Assembly: GCF_014202115.1 (NCBI RefSeq)
Contig: NZ_JACHFW010000002.1
Location: forward strand, 358,318-422,317
DNA from: Catenibacillus scindens
GTDB taxonomy: Bacteria; Bacillota; Clostridia; Lachnospirales; Lachnospiraceae
Length of the DNA: 64,000 nucleotides
Direction of reading: 5' to 3'
The notes beneath the pieces were generated by a model. That model worked only from the letters and a program-made list of their open reading frames with translations. It had not been told where the DNA came from and ran no database searches. The translations under genes and the position numbers were made by a program. Shown one piece after another: positions 18,006 through 27,709 of this stretch. Within the stretch, counting starts at the first letter, position 1, and each line of letters opens with the position of its first letter.

Positions 18006-19667
18006 TCAAATTTTAAAACAGCTTCCACCAATAAATTCTCTCAAAATAGAGTTTGGCGGTATAACATCACTGGTCATACCCAGGAAATAATCCAGGAATT
18101 TCAACAGCCGCTTGGCTTCGTCATAACCGGACTGATCTTGGCCGATACCAAACAGATGAGGCTCCGCATACAATTTTAAAATGGCCAGCTCATAGATGAG
18201 GGCGGAATTAAACATGGCATCCGCGTTCTCTTGATAAGGGAAGATGTTTGCCTCCTCCCCCCGGCGGACGGAATCCCACATGGCGATAGTCCGGGCACAG
18301 GAAGATCCACGGGTAGCTACATCGCGAACGATTCTGCGGATCAGCCGCCCGTCTGTGGTAGGAATACGGTTATGCTCATCCAAATTAAGCTGTGTCAGGG
18401 CGCTGATATAAATTTTAAATTTGCTGCCTTTATGGAGACTGTAGGTCAGGTCATCATTTAACCCGTGGATTCCCTCGATGACAAGAATATCCTCCGGCCC
18501 GATCTGAAGAAAATCTCCTTTAAATTCACTTTTTCCTGTAACAAAATTAAAAGACGGCAGCTCGATTTGCTCTCCACGAAGGAGACTGCTCATATGCTCG
18601 TTAAACAATTCCACATTAAGAGCGCCCAGGCACTCAAAATCCGGCTTTCCAAAAGCGTCCAGAGGCGTCTTTTCCCTGTCAACAAAATAGTCATCCACAG
18701 GAATGGGATGCGGCTTTTTGCCGTGAGCCCGAAGCTGTACAGACAGACGATGGGAAAAGGTTGTCTTTCCCGATGAAGATGGCCCTGCAATAAGAACTAC
18801 CCGCTTATTTTCTCTGACAATCTGCTGGGCGATCTGGGCGATATTTTTTTCCTGCAGCGCCTCCTGAACAAGGACAAGCTGATCCATCTCCCCCCTGGCA
18901 ATAACGTCATTGAGATCCCCGATGGTACTTACATCCAGCATCTCTCCCCAGCGGACAGACTGCTTCAAAACAGAAAACAGCTTAGCTGACGGCGTAAATG
19001 GTGCCAACTGGTCAGGCAAAGACATGGAAGGGAGTTGGAGGACAAAGCCGTCATCGTAAGGATAAAGTTCGTACAGCCGAACATAGCCTGTACTCGGAGC
19101 CATATACCCGTAATTATAATCCTCAAATCCGTCCAGGGAGTAAATATTGACTTTGGATGCCCGGCGGTAGCGGAAAAGATTTTCCTTATCCTGCAGATTA
19201 GCATTATGAAAAATTTTAATAGCTTCATCAGTGCTGATTGTCCTTTTCGTTATAGGAATATCCATAGATACAAGCTCATCCATACGTCGGCGGATCTTCT
19301 GTAAAAGCGCCTGATCCGGGGCCGTCACCCCGGACAATCTGCAGTAAATTCCAGGTCCGAGGGAATATTCGATAATCACCTGTTTGGGGCCATGATCTCC
19401 AGACACATCCGACACGGCCCGGGCCAGCACCATGGTGGCAGTGCGCACATAGGTCTGATGACCGGTCTTCTCCCCGGTAGTAATAAATTCCACATTTGCG
19501 CTGTGCTTGACCCGGCGGGACAGTTCCCGCAGTTTTTTATTGTACTTTGCCAGAATAATACTGCCGCTATAGTCTCCCATAAAATCCTTGCTTACAGACT
19601 CCAAAGTGATCCCAGAAGGGTATGTCCTGGTGCGGCCGCAGCAGGTAATCTCAATTTTTTCCCCCAT
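18006..19667 (-). CDS. Nucleoside kinase with N-terminal TGS-like domain
   Basis: The 553-residue protein has an N-terminal ubiquitin-like TGS segment (residues 1-65), a region resembling the threonyl-tRNA synthetase second additional domain, and a C-terminal uridine kinase/phosphoribulokinase-type P-loop domain. That domain contains IAGPSSSGKTTFSHRL (near residue 293) and DDYFVDREKTP. Such fusions are common in Clostridia and annotated as nucleoside kinases; whether uridine is the true substrate is not settled. It is the last gene of the dnaG-rpoD-rpoD-trmK-nif3 run, starts behind AGGAGG, and ends just before the rnpB promoter. Confidence 0.88.
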   Translation of the reverse strand: MGEKIEITCCGRTRTYPSGITLESVSKDFMGDYSGSIILAKYNKKLRELSRRVKHSANVEFITTGEKTGHQTYVRTATMVLARAVSDVSGDHGPKQVIIEYSLGPGIYCRLSGVTAPDQALLQKIRRRMDELVSMDIPITKRTISTDEAIKIFHNANLQDKENLFRYRRASKVNIYSLDGFEDYNYGYMAPSTGYVRLYELYPYDDGFVLQLPSMSLPDQLAPFTPSAKLFSVLKQSVRWGEMLDVSTIGDLNDVIARGEMDQLVLVQEALQEKNIAQIAQQIVRENKRVVLIAGPSSSGKTTFSHRLSVQLRAHGKKPHPIPVDDYFVDREKTPLDAFGKPDFECLGALNVELFNEHMSSLLRGEQIELPSFNFVTGKSEFKGDFLQIGPEDILVIEGIHGLNDDLTYSLHKGSKFKIYISALTQLNLDEHNRIPTTDGRLIRRIVRDVATRGSSCARTIAMWDSVRRGEEANIFPYQENADAMFNSALIYELAILKLYAEPHLFGIGQDQSGYDEAKRLLKFLDYFLGMTSDVIPPNSILREFIGGSCFKI

Positions 19668-19678
19668 AGCAAAACCTC

Positions 19679-20473
19679 CTAAATGACAATAAAAGGCGAC
19701 CGGTTCGCCTCCTTCTCCACCTCAAGGTCCGGAAAACGCTCTTTTAAAAACCCGGCAACCTGGTCGATAAATATATGTTCAATCCCGTGATGCCCCGCGT
19801 CAATAATGGCAATCCCCTGCTGGATGGCGTCGATCCCCTGATGATGGTCAATATCCCCAGTAATCAGCACATCGCAGTTTTTCTCGATGGCATACTCTGT
19901 CATGTGTTTTCCCGAACCAGGGCACAGAGCAACGCGGCTGACCATCCGGTCCAGATCTCCGAAAATCTTTACAGCAGGGATCTCAAAAGTCCTTTTTACG
20001 TTAGAGGCCAGTGTCTCCAGATCCACCGGTTTTTCAAGGCAGCCCCAGGCTCCGATCCCTAAAGGCCGGTCATTTTCAAACTTTCCCTTGGGAACTGTAA
20101 CTTCCAAAACCTGAGGATCTTTTAATTTCAGCATATCGGCGGCCAAATCTCCCATCACCGCCACATCATAATTGGTATGCATGGCGTAGTAGCTCATATG
20201 CTCCTCAGCCAGAGTTAAAATACGGCGGGTAATAAAATGACTGTCATTGACCTGCTTCACCGGTGAAAAAATCATAGGATGGTGGGTAATAAGCATCTGA
20301 GCGCGGCAGGCTATGGCGCTCTCAATAGCGCTTTTAGTGGCATCCAAGGCCACATACACCCGTGACACTTCCCTATTCCAGCGTCCCACTAAAAGTCCGG
20401 GATTATCCCAGCTTTCCGCCAGAGCCGGCGGCGCCAGGACTTCCAGTTGATCAACAATTTCCTTTACTGTCAT
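19679..20473 (-). CDS. Nif3-like dinuclear metal center protein (DUF34)
   Basis: I place the start at MTVKEIVDQLEV, eight bases after GGAG and overlapping the trmK stop as ATGA; the frame itself opens three codons earlier. The 264-residue length is that of the short form without the PII-like insert. Metal ligands are visible in LITHHPMIF, AMHTNYDVA and DAGHHGIEH. Structures of the family show hexamers with a two-metal site, often linked to cofactor or GTP cyclohydrolase-like chemistry, but the biochemical role is uncertain. Linkage to trmK downstream of rpoD is conserved in Firmicutes. Confidence 0.9.
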   Translation of the reverse strand: MTVKEIVDQLEVLAPPALAESWDNPGLLVGRWNREVSRVYVALDATKSAIESAIACRAQMLITHHPMIFSPVKQVNDSHFITRRILTLAEEHMSYYAMHTNYDVAVMGDLAADMLKLKDPQVLEVTVPKGKFENDRPLGIGAWGCLEKPVDLETLASNVKRTFEIPAVKIFGDLDRMVSRVALCPGSGKHMTEYAIEKNCDVLITGDIDHHQGIDAIQQGIAIIDAGHHGIEHIFIDQVAGFLKERFPDLEVEKEANRSPFIVI

Positions 20474-21174
20474 AGCATACACTCCTTTAAAAGATCTTCC
20501 AGTCTCCTAATTTCCTCCTGAAGACAGGGGACATAGGCTTTAGCGCCAGGAGTATCCATTCGGCTGACCTGTTCATATCTGTGCCGCCGCACACGGATCT
20601 GATCGCTAAGGTAATCTTTTAACACCGGATTTTTATGCTCCAGGAGATACTTACCATAAATATAATCTTCTTCCCGGTCATAGCGTTGGTTTCCTGGAAC
20701 ACAGTGAATCACCGTGTAATACTTTCCCCCGTCAACAAGCATCTGTTCCATGTCAATAGCAAAATTAAGACGGTGGGCAGCTTTTCTTACCCGGTCCAGG
20801 TCTGAGTGGGGCGACAGGATCATTTCTTTAAAATCGCCCAACTGTCCTCTGTCTTTGGCCCGCTCCAAAATCTGTTCCATAAGGATGCCCCCCATGCCGG
20901 CAATAATAAGACTGTCTGCCTCATGGGGGCCAAGGGCGTCAAGACCATCGCTTAACCGGACAGTAATCTTAGATTCAAATCCATGACGCCGGATATTTTC
21001 CCTGGCCTTTAAAAGGGGCCCCTCGTTAATATCCATAGCCAGCGCATGATCCACCCTATGATTGTAGATCAGATATAACGGCACATACCCGTGGTCTGTC
21101 CCCACGTCCACAGGGCACAGCCCCGGACTGACCATATCAGCCACGGTCTTAAGTCTGTTAGAAATCTGTATCAC
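20470..21174 (-). CDS. trmK: tRNA (adenine(22)-N(1))-methyltransferase
   Basis: The 234-residue protein has the TrmK pattern: N-terminal RLKTVADMVSPGLCPVDVGTDHGYVP with the SAM-binding VDVGTDHGYVP, then AMDINEGPLLKARENI and the catalytic-site segment IIAGMGGILMEQIL. A C-terminal coiled coil follows. It methylates A22 in the D loop of bacterial tRNAs. It begins with GTG behind GGGAGG and overlaps nif3 by four bases. It lies downstream of the sigma factor genes, as in Bacillus and clostridial genomes. Confidence 0.94.
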   Translation of the reverse strand: MIQISNRLKTVADMVSPGLCPVDVGTDHGYVPLYLIYNHRVDHALAMDINEGPLLKARENIRRHGFESKITVRLSDGLDALGPHEADSLIIAGMGGILMEQILERAKDRGQLGDFKEMILSPHSDLDRVRKAAHRLNFAIDMEQMLVDGGKYYTVIHCVPGNQRYDREEDYIYGKYLLEHKNPVLKDYLSDQIRVRRHRYEQVSRMDTPGAKAYVPCLQEEIRRLEDLLKECML

Positions 21175-21206
21175 ACAGATACCTCCCTGTTATGTATCCA
21201 AGCGGG

Positions 21207-22310
21207 TCAGTTCATGTAATCCCGCAGTTTTCTTCCCCGGCTTGGGTGTCTGAGTTTTCTCAGCGCTTTAGCCTCGATCTGGCGGATACGCTCTCTGGTC
21301 ACGTTAAATTCCTTACCCACCTCCTCAAGAGTGCGGGCACGACCATCATCCAGACCAAAGCGCAGACGCAGCACCTTCTGCTCGCGGTCCGTCAGTGTCC
21401 CCAGAGCTTCTGTAATCTGTTCTTTTAATAGAGAGGATACCGTGGCGTCAAATGGCACCGGACCATTGTCGTCCTGGATAAAATCTCCCAGATGGCTGTC
21501 CTCCTCCTCGCCGATAGGCGTCTCTAAAGACACCGGTTCCTGAGAAATCTTTAAGATCTCCCGGACACGCTCCACAGGGATCTTCATTTCCGCCGCAATC
21601 TCATCAGGACTTGGCTCCCGGCCAAGTTTCTGAAGGAGCTGGCGCTGTACACGGACAAGTTTATTAATATTCTCTACCATATGGACAGGGATACGGATAG
21701 TCCTGGCCTGATCTGCGATGGCGCGGGTGATGGCCTGACGTATCCACCATGTGGCGTAGGTGCTGAATTTATAACCTTTCCGGTAATCAAACTTTTCCAC
21801 GGCTTTGATCAGACCCAGATTGCCCTCCTGAATCAGATCCAGAAACAGCATCCCCCTGCCTACATATCTTTTGGCGATGCTGACCACAAGGCGAAGATTG
21901 GCCTCAGCCAGACGTTTTTTGGCCTCCTCGTCCCCCTCTTCCATCCGCTTTGCCAGCTCAATCTCCTCATCGGCGGAGAGCAGAGGCACTTTGCCGATTT
22001 CCTTTAAGTACATGCGCACCGGGTCTTCAATCCCCACGCCCTCAGGTACCGACAGGTCAATATCTTCAAGATTTTCCTCATCCTCAAGCAAAAGCTCGTC
22101 GTCAGGCACATCATCGTCATCGGCGATCTTTAACACGTCAATATTTTTGGACTCCAGGTATTCATAAATACTGTCCATCTGTTCTTCTGTCAACTGGATA
22201 TTTCCAAAAAACGGTTTAATCTCATCGTATTCCAGAACGCCCTTTTTGCTTTTGGCGTAGTTGACAAGTTCTTCAAGTTTTTTCGTAAATTCTGCCATAT
22301 TAGCATCCAT
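21207..22310 (-). CDS. rpoD: Primary sigma factor RpoD/SigA, second tandem copy
   Basis: The start is [15 protein letters not shown] behind GGAGGG; 14 more upstream codons are open but lack such a site. At 367 residues the protein is exactly as long as the copy upstream. Regions 1.2 to 4.2 are present, including region 2 with [20 protein letters not shown] and [18 protein letters not shown], and region 4.2 with [20 protein letters not shown]. The promoter-reading helices are identical to the other copy. Differences concentrate in the N-terminal 92 residues and in region 3 ([14 protein letters not shown]). It directs core RNA polymerase to housekeeping promoters; having two such genes in tandem is unusual. 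Confidence 0.95.
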   Translation of the reverse strand: MDANMAEFTKKLEELVNYAKSKKGVLEYDEIKPFFGNIQLTEEQMDSIYEYLESKNIDVLKIADDDDVPDDELLLEDEENLEDIDLSVPEGVGIEDPVRMYLKEIGKVPLLSADEEIELAKRMEEGDEEAKKRLAEANLRLVVSIAKRYVGRGMLFLDLIQEGNLGLIKAVEKFDYRKGYKFSTYATWWIRQAITRAIADQARTIRIPVHMVENINKLVRVQRQLLQKLGREPSPDEIAAEMKIPVERVREILKISQEPVSLETPIGEEEDSHLGDFIQDDNGPVPFDATVSSLLKEQITEALGTLTDREQKVLRLRFGLDDGRARTLEEVGKEFNVTRERIRQIEAKALRKLRHPSRGRKLRDYMN

Positions 22311-22344
22311 ATATTTATCCCTCCTGGTAAGAGTACTTATCTTT

Positions 22345-23448
22345 TTATTCAAGGTAATCCTTTAATTTCCGGCTGCGGCTGGGATGACGCAGCTTTCTAA
22401 GCGCTTTGGCCTCGATCTGTCGGATACGCTCTCTGGTCACATTAAATTCCTTACCCACTTCCTCAAGGGTACGGGCCCGGCCATCATCCAGACCAAAGCG
22501 CAGACGCAGGACTTTCTGCTCCCTGTCGGTGAGGGTCACAAGAACCTGAGCCAGTTGTTCCTTCAATAGCGTGAAGGCCGCCGCCTCAGCAGGTACCGGA
22601 ACATTGTCGTCCTGGATAAAATCTCCCAGATGGCTGTCCTCCTCCTCACCGATAGGGGTCTCTAAAGACACCGGCTCCTGGGAAATCTTTAAGATCTCAT
22701 GAACCCGCTCTACAGGCACATGCATCTCTTTGGCAATCTCCTCCGGCGTCGGCTCCCGTCCAAGCTCCTGAAGAAGCTGCCTGGATACACGCACCAGTTT
22801 ATTAATAGTTTCCACCATATGGACAGGGATACGGATAGTCCTGGCCTGATCTGCGATGGCGCGGGTGATGGCCTGGCGTATCCACCATGTGGCGTAGGTG
22901 CTGAATTTATAACCTTTCCGGTAATCAAACTTTTCCACGGCTTTGATCAGACCCAGATTGCCCTCCTGAATCAGATCCAGAAACAGCATCCCCCTGCCTA
23001 CATATCTTTTGGCGATGCTGACTACAAGGCGGAGGTTAGCCTCAGCCAGACGCTTTTTGGCTTCCTCGTCCCCCTCTTCCATCCGCTGCGCAAGCTCGAT
23101 CTCCTCATCAGCGGAGAGGAGGGGCACTTTGCCGATTTCCTTTAAGTACATGCGCACCGGATCTTCTGTGCTGACGCCCTCGGGCACGGAAAAATCCAGA
23201 TCCTCAATATGCTCGTTGTCTTCCAAAAGGGCGTCATCATCGGGAAGATCGTCATGGTCGCTGATCCTTAAAATATCCACATGGTTAGCTTCCAGATATT
23301 CGTAAATTTTCTCAACCTGCTCTTCATTCAATTCTATATCTCCAAAGAAATCATTGATTTCCTGAAATTCCAGGACGCCCTTTTTCTTCCTGGCATAAGG
23401 CACAAGTTCTTTTAATTTTTCCAGAAACTTTGCCATATTCTCATCCAT
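22345..23448 (-). CDS. rpoD: Primary sigma factor RpoD/SigA, first tandem copy
   Basis: The 367-residue protein starts [15 protein letters not shown] behind AGGAGG, 34 bases after dnaG, the classical macromolecular-synthesis position. Region 1.1 is acidic ([19 protein letters not shown]) and regions 1.2, 2, 3 and 4 are complete. Regions 2.4 and 4.2 match the second copy residue for residue, so both should recognise the same -10 and -35 elements. The sigma finger reads [13 protein letters not shown], different from the paralog. It is unclear which copy is the main housekeeping factor; the divergent region 1.1 suggests different autoinhibition or activity control. Confidence 0.95.
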   Translation of the reverse strand: MDENMAKFLEKLKELVPYARKKKGVLEFQEINDFFGDIELNEEQVEKIYEYLEANHVDILRISDHDDLPDDDALLEDNEHIEDLDFSVPEGVSTEDPVRMYLKEIGKVPLLSADEEIELAQRMEEGDEEAKKRLAEANLRLVVSIAKRYVGRGMLFLDLIQEGNLGLIKAVEKFDYRKGYKFSTYATWWIRQAITRAIADQARTIRIPVHMVETINKLVRVSRQLLQELGREPTPEEIAKEMHVPVERVHEILKISQEPVSLETPIGEEEDSHLGDFIQDDNVPVPAEAAAFTLLKEQLAQVLVTLTDREQKVLRLRFGLDDGRARTLEEVGKEFNVTRERIRQIEAKALRKLRHPSRSRKLKDYLE

Positions 23449-23482
23449 AACTTAATCCTCCTGTAAAAATAGTCTGCCCGCA

Positions 23483-25258
23483 CTATAAAGAAATATGCAG
23501 GTTCAAAAGGCTGCGTTTCTCCCGGACAATACTTTGCAGCGCCTCCAGATCCCGGGCACTTTTTCCCGCGTTCTCAAGACTTGCCGCCTTTACACGGCGC
23601 ACAGTCTCATTGAGGGCCTTTTCCCGGACCGCTTTGTCCCCTTCGTCATCAATATTGGTATTAAAAGCTCTGGCAATTGCGTCATGCTCCTGAGGGTCCT
23701 GAAAAAGATTCATGATCCGGGCAGGAGTCACAGTCTTCTTCTCTTCGTATTCTTCAAAAACCTTAGCCGCCGCTTCCCGGCACAGAGGGTCAGTGAAATC
23801 TCCGGGCCCGATCCACGGACGGATCTTTTCAAAGAGCCGGGTGTCCTCTGAGAGCCATGTCAGAAGCAGCTTCTGTGCAGTCACAAGAGCGTCATCCTTC
23901 TGGGTTTTCTTTTGCTTAACGCTCTCCACGCCAGCACCGGAATGAGAAGTTTTATTTTCCTGCCCGTAGCCGGCCAACCCATAGCGGTTGACAAGGCGGT
24001 CAAGATCGTCAAAACTGATGCCGTAATTCCGCGCCACAGCTTCAATATAATTTTTCCGTTCAAGAGCCTGGTCAAATTCCAAAAGTTTCCTTGCTGTCTC
24101 GTTAAAGAACCCGGTCTTGCCCTCCGGATCATTAAGGTCATAGTTTTTTTCCAACACGGAAATCTCAAACATAAAGCTGTTCATAGCTCCCGCAATCCGC
24201 TCCTCAAATGCCTCTGTCCCCAGATTTTTAATAAACTCGTCGGGATCTTTATAAGGCTTCATGTCAATAACCCGTGAGCGCAGTCCGGCATCCCGAAGCA
24301 TGGGAATTGCCCGCAAAGCCGCTTTCACCCCGGCGCCATCGCTGTCATAGGCCAGAAGAACCTCATCGGTGTAGCGTTTGAGAAGCGACGCCTGAGGGCT
24401 TGTAAAAGCCGTTCCCAGGGAGGCCACCGCATTGTCAAAACCGGCCTGGTGCATGGAAATCACATCCATATATCCCTCGCAGATGATCATATTTGGGCGT
24501 CTGGAACGCCTTGCCAGATTCAGGCCGTAAAGATTGCGGCTCTTGTCAAAGAGTTTTGTCTCAGGTGAGTTTAAATATTTGGGATTTCCATCCCCCAGGA
24601 CACGGCCGCCAAAGCCGATGACCCGGTTGTTAATATCCATGATGGGAAACATGACTCTGTTCCAGAACTTGTCGCTGCCTCCATGTTTCTCATCCAGAGT
24701 GATCAGGCCGCTCTCCTTCAATATGTAATCGTCATAGCCCTGGCTTCTCAAATACCGGTAAAGATCATCCCGAAACTTATTAGAATAACCAAGGCCGAAT
24801 TTGACAATAGTATCATGGGTCAGCTTTCGTCCGGAAAGGTATTCCATGGCCTGCCGTCCCTGGGGCTGAGTCAGTTGATAATAAAAATATCTGGCCGCCA
24901 GCTTATGGATATCTAAAAGTTTCTGTCTTAAAGATGCCTCCTTTTTCTGCTGAGGGGTTTCCTCCTCCTGGGGAAGCTGGACTCCGGCCCGCTGGGCCAG
25001 CACTTTCACCGCGTCCTGAAAGCTGTAATTTTCATATTCCATAAGAAATGTGAAAACATTTCCTCCCGCGCCGCAGCCAAAACAATAATACATCTGCTTT
25101 TGGCCACTTACAGAAAAAGATGGTGACTTCTCATTGTGGAAAGGACACAGTCCAAAATAGGAAGAGCCCTTTTTCTGCAGCTTAACATATCCGGAAATAA
25201 CATCCACAATATCATTGCGGCTTCGGATTTCTTCGATCAGATCTTCGGAATAATACAT
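23483..25258 (-). CDS. dnaG: DNA primase
   Basis: The 591-residue primase has a CHC2 zinc finger with Cys38, His41, Cys59 and Cys62, then the RNA polymerase domain with SNKFRDDLYRYLRSQGY and WNRVMFPIMDINNRVIGFGG. The TOPRIM metal-binding motifs are ICEGYMDVISMHQ and LLAYDSDGAG. The C-terminal helicase-interaction domain is divergent, as usual. It makes RNA primers at the replication fork. The gene opens the dnaG-rpoD operon and is divergent from mutY, with about 190 bases between the starts. A possible -10 TATAAT is near 25295, without a good -35. Confidence 0.97.
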   Translation of the reverse strand: MYYSEDLIEEIRSRNDIVDVISGYVKLQKKGSSYFGLCPFHNEKSPSFSVSGQKQMYYCFGCGAGGNVFTFLMEYENYSFQDAVKVLAQRAGVQLPQEEETPQQKKEASLRQKLLDIHKLAARYFYYQLTQPQGRQAMEYLSGRKLTHDTIVKFGLGYSNKFRDDLYRYLRSQGYDDYILKESGLITLDEKHGGSDKFWNRVMFPIMDINNRVIGFGGRVLGDGNPKYLNSPETKLFDKSRNLYGLNLARRSRRPNMIICEGYMDVISMHQAGFDNAVASLGTAFTSPQASLLKRYTDEVLLAYDSDGAGVKAALRAIPMLRDAGLRSRVIDMKPYKDPDEFIKNLGTEAFEERIAGAMNSFMFEISVLEKNYDLNDPEGKTGFFNETARKLLEFDQALERKNYIEAVARNYGISFDDLDRLVNRYGLAGYGQENKTSHSGAGVESVKQKKTQKDDALVTAQKLLLTWLSEDTRLFEKIRPWIGPGDFTDPLCREAAAKVFEEYEEKKTVTPARIMNLFQDPQEHDAIARAFNTNIDDEGDKAVREKALNETVRRVKAASLENAGKSARDLEALQSIVREKRSLLNLHISL

Positions 25259-25372
25259 CGTATGCCTCTCCCTTCACTGTCAAAATGTTATGCCCTATTA
25301 TATATATTCGACGATGGGAATTTAAATCCTTCTTTTTTTTACAAAAAATTGTTATACTGATGTGTAAGACGA

Positions 25373-25425
25373 GGCAAGCAGCAAAAAGTCAGAAGACCTT
25401 TTGCCTCCGGCATCAAACACAAAAA
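25373..25425. repeat. Degenerate GTCAAAAGACC-type repeat upstream of mutY
   Basis: The segment AGTCAGAAGACCTTTTGCC followed by CCGGCATCAAACAC resembles GTCAAAAGACCTTTTGACCC and its following AACATCAAAA at 42073-42106. It therefore looks like a diverged copy of the TGGCATCA-ended family and lies in the presumed mutY leader. Confidence 0.4.
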
Positions 25426-25446
25426 GATTAAAATTGGAGAAAAAAG

Positions 25447-26541
25447 ATGAAACAACTATTCAATTGTCAAAAAAATCCAAAGGACACTCTCATAAACAAT
25501 CTTACCAGCCATCTGCGCCATAAAGATTTTGTCCAGGCTATCATCAGGTGGTACAGGGTCCAGGGCAGGGATCTTCCCTGGCGCCGCACAAATGACCCTT
25601 ACGCCATTTGGATCAGCGAGATCATGCTTCAGCAGACCCAGGTGGACACAGTCATTCCATACTACCACCGTTTTATGGAAGCCTTTCCCAATGTATACAG
25701 CCTGGCTCATGCGCCTATGGATGAGATTTACAAGCTCTGGGAGGGCCTTGGGTATTACCGCCGGGCCAGCCATTTAAAAGAGGCTGCCGCCGCCATAGTT
25801 AATGACTTTGACGGGGAATTTCCCCATACTTACAAAGATATCCTCTCCCTGAAAGGGGTGGGCCCCTACACTGCCAGCGCCATCTCAAGCATTGCCTTTA
25901 AGCTTCCCAAAGGGGTCATCGACGGAAATACGCTGCGCATCCTCTCCCGGATCTTAAATTGCCAGGAAAATATTGCCAAAGATTCCACAAAAAAACTTTA
26001 TCAGGAAATTATGGATCAACTCATCGCCCTGGGAGACCCATCGGATTTTAATCAGGGGATGATGGACCTTGGAGCGATGATCTGCACGCCAAAAAACCCC
26101 GCCTGCCAAAACTGTCCGGTCAGAGACTTTTGTCAGGCCAGCCAGTCCCAAACCCAGAAACTTTTGCCGGTGAACATAAAAAATAAAAACAAGGAAGATA
26201 TTTACTTTATCACCGCCATCCTGCGGTATAAAGATAAATACTTCCTTATCAAAAACAAAGATGGACTCCTCTCTGGCCTCTACGGTCTTGTCCAATATGA
26301 GACCGAATCTCCCCGCGGCTTTGAGGACGCCTTCTATGACGCCTACCACACCAGTGTCCGACTTCTGGAATATGAAACAGAATTTCGCCATGTCTTTTCC
26401 CACCGGGTATGGCATATGAGCGTTTACTACGGCGAAATCGAGGGACCCCAAAATCAGAAGCTGGCCGATCACCTCTACACTTATGAGGAACTGCAGAAAC
26501 TCCCCATACCTACCGCCCACAAAAAGATTCTGGACTTTTAG
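25447..26541 (+). CDS. mutY: A/G-specific adenine glycosylase MutY
   Basis: The 364-residue protein has the catalytic glutamate in SEIMLQQTQVD (Glu58) and the helix-hairpin-helix LKGVGPYTASAI with the following VIDGNTLRIL. The four-cysteine iron-sulfur cluster is CTPKNPACQNCPVRDFC. A C-terminal NUDIX-like domain for 8-oxoguanine recognition follows from about residue 240. It removes adenine mispaired with 8-oxoguanine. It is the first plus-strand gene after a long minus-strand block and ends overlapping the telA stop codon by four bases in convergent orientation. No terminator is visible at that junction. Confidence 0.95.
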   Translation: MKQLFNCQKNPKDTLINNLTSHLRHKDFVQAIIRWYRVQGRDLPWRRTNDPYAIWISEIMLQQTQVDTVIPYYHRFMEAFPNVYSLAHAPMDEIYKLWEGLGYYRRASHLKEAAAAIVNDFDGEFPHTYKDILSLKGVGPYTASAISSIAFKLPKGVIDGNTLRILSRILNCQENIAKDSTKKLYQEIMDQLIALGDPSDFNQGMMDLGAMICTPKNPACQNCPVRDFCQASQSQTQKLLPVNIKNKNKEDIYFITAILRYKDKYFLIKNKDGLLSGLYGLVQYETESPRGFEDAFYDAYHTSVRLLEYETEFRHVFSHRVWHMSVYYGEIEGPQNQKLADHLYTYEELQKLPIPTAHKKILDF

Positions 26542-27695
26542 CCCCTGCGCCCGGTACTGATCTCAAAAAGCTTATTTTTAAGATCAGTTTCCATCTTTTC
26601 AAGCTGTGCAGACGCCTCAAGGCGCTTTGCCCGACCGTCCTCATGGATCTTAGCCACCTCGTCGATGGTGGAAATGAGAAGCTCGTTGGTGGCGGTCAGC
26701 GTCTCAATATCTACAACGCCCCGCTCAAGAGCCTGGGCAGTCTCCACTGAGGCCATCTTTAACGTCTCCGCGTTTTTGCGCAAAAGGGCGTTGGTCATGT
26801 CCGTCACTTCCTTCTGAGCCTCGGCCGCCTGCTTCGAGTGGGCCACACCTAGGGCCAATACCATCTGGCTCTTCCACAGAGGCACTGTGTTGACGATCAT
26901 GGACTGGATCTTCTCAGACATTAAAATATCGTTATTTTGAATCATACGGATCTGGGGCGCCATCTGCATGGCCACCATGCGGGTCAGCTCCAGGTCATGG
27001 ATCTTCTTTTCAAACCGGTCGCACAGGGAAGTCAGGTCATTTACCGCGTTAAGGTCTTCCTGGCTGGATGTGGTCTGGGCCTTCTCCACCAGTTTTGGCA
27101 GTTCCTGCTGTTTCACCTGGTCCAGCTTCTTCTTTCCAGCGGCGATGTACATCGTCAGTTCTTTAAAATAATTTTTGTTCAGCTCGTACATCTGATCCAG
27201 CATGGCTGAATCTTTTAAAAGCTGTACCTGATGGTCTGTAAGAACTTTGCAGATCTGCTCCACATTGCTCTCCGCCTTGGAATAGCGGGCTTTCATAGAT
27301 TCTATTTTAGAAGGTACCTTCTTAAAAAATCCGAAAATTCCCTTCTCCTCCTCGTCGGCGTCAAACTCCTTCAACTCTGTGACTACATCGGATAAAAGCT
27401 TTCCAGTCTCCCCAAGATCCTTTGTCTTTACATTTTCAAGGGCGCTCTCAGAAAAGTCGGCGATCTTTTTCTGGGCTCCGGCACCATACTGCATCACCAT
27501 CTGGCTATTGGTAATATCAATCTGGGCGGCAAAATTATTGATCATCTCCTGCTCCTGGGGCGTAAACGCTGTCTCCTTCTCAATGGCGGCAGGCGCGGAC
27601 TCCTCTTGGGCCGCAGCAGGCGCTGCCGGTTCCTCCTTAAATGGTTCAAAGGTCAGTGTGGGGCCTTCTTTTAACATCTCATTAAAATCACTCAT
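26538..27695 (-). CDS. telA: Toxic anion resistance protein, TelA family
   Basis: I use the start MSDFNEMLKEGPTLTF because AGGAG lies eight bases upstream; an upstream ATG at 27713 overlaps the preceding gene but has no spacing. The 385-residue protein is mostly alpha-helical with conserved stretches FFKKVPSKIESMKARYSKAE and QMAPQIRMIQNNDILMSEKIQ characteristic of TelA/KlaA. The family was named from tellurite resistance but is widespread in Firmicutes next to xpaC, with an unclear basal role in envelope stress. Here it follows xpaC after 14 bases, forming a two-gene unit. Confidence 0.9.
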   Translation of the reverse strand: MSDFNEMLKEGPTLTFEPFKEEPAAPAAAQEESAPAAIEKETAFTPQEQEMINNFAAQIDITNSQMVMQYGAGAQKKIADFSESALENVKTKDLGETGKLLSDVVTELKEFDADEEEKGIFGFFKKVPSKIESMKARYSKAESNVEQICKVLTDHQVQLLKDSAMLDQMYELNKNYFKELTMYIAAGKKKLDQVKQQELPKLVEKAQTTSSQEDLNAVNDLTSLCDRFEKKIHDLELTRMVAMQMAPQIRMIQNNDILMSEKIQSMIVNTVPLWKSQMVLALGVAHSKQAAEAQKEVTDMTNALLRKNAETLKMASVETAQALERGVVDIETLTATNELLISTIDEVAKIHEDGRAKRLEASAQLEKMETDLKNKLFEISTGRRG

Positions 27696-27709
27696 ATGAT
27701 CCACTCCTG

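Noticed and set aside
21207..23448. Frame-like plus-strand proteins over both sigma genes that resemble each other
   Set aside because: Their similarity is a by-product of the duplicated sigma genes on the other strand.
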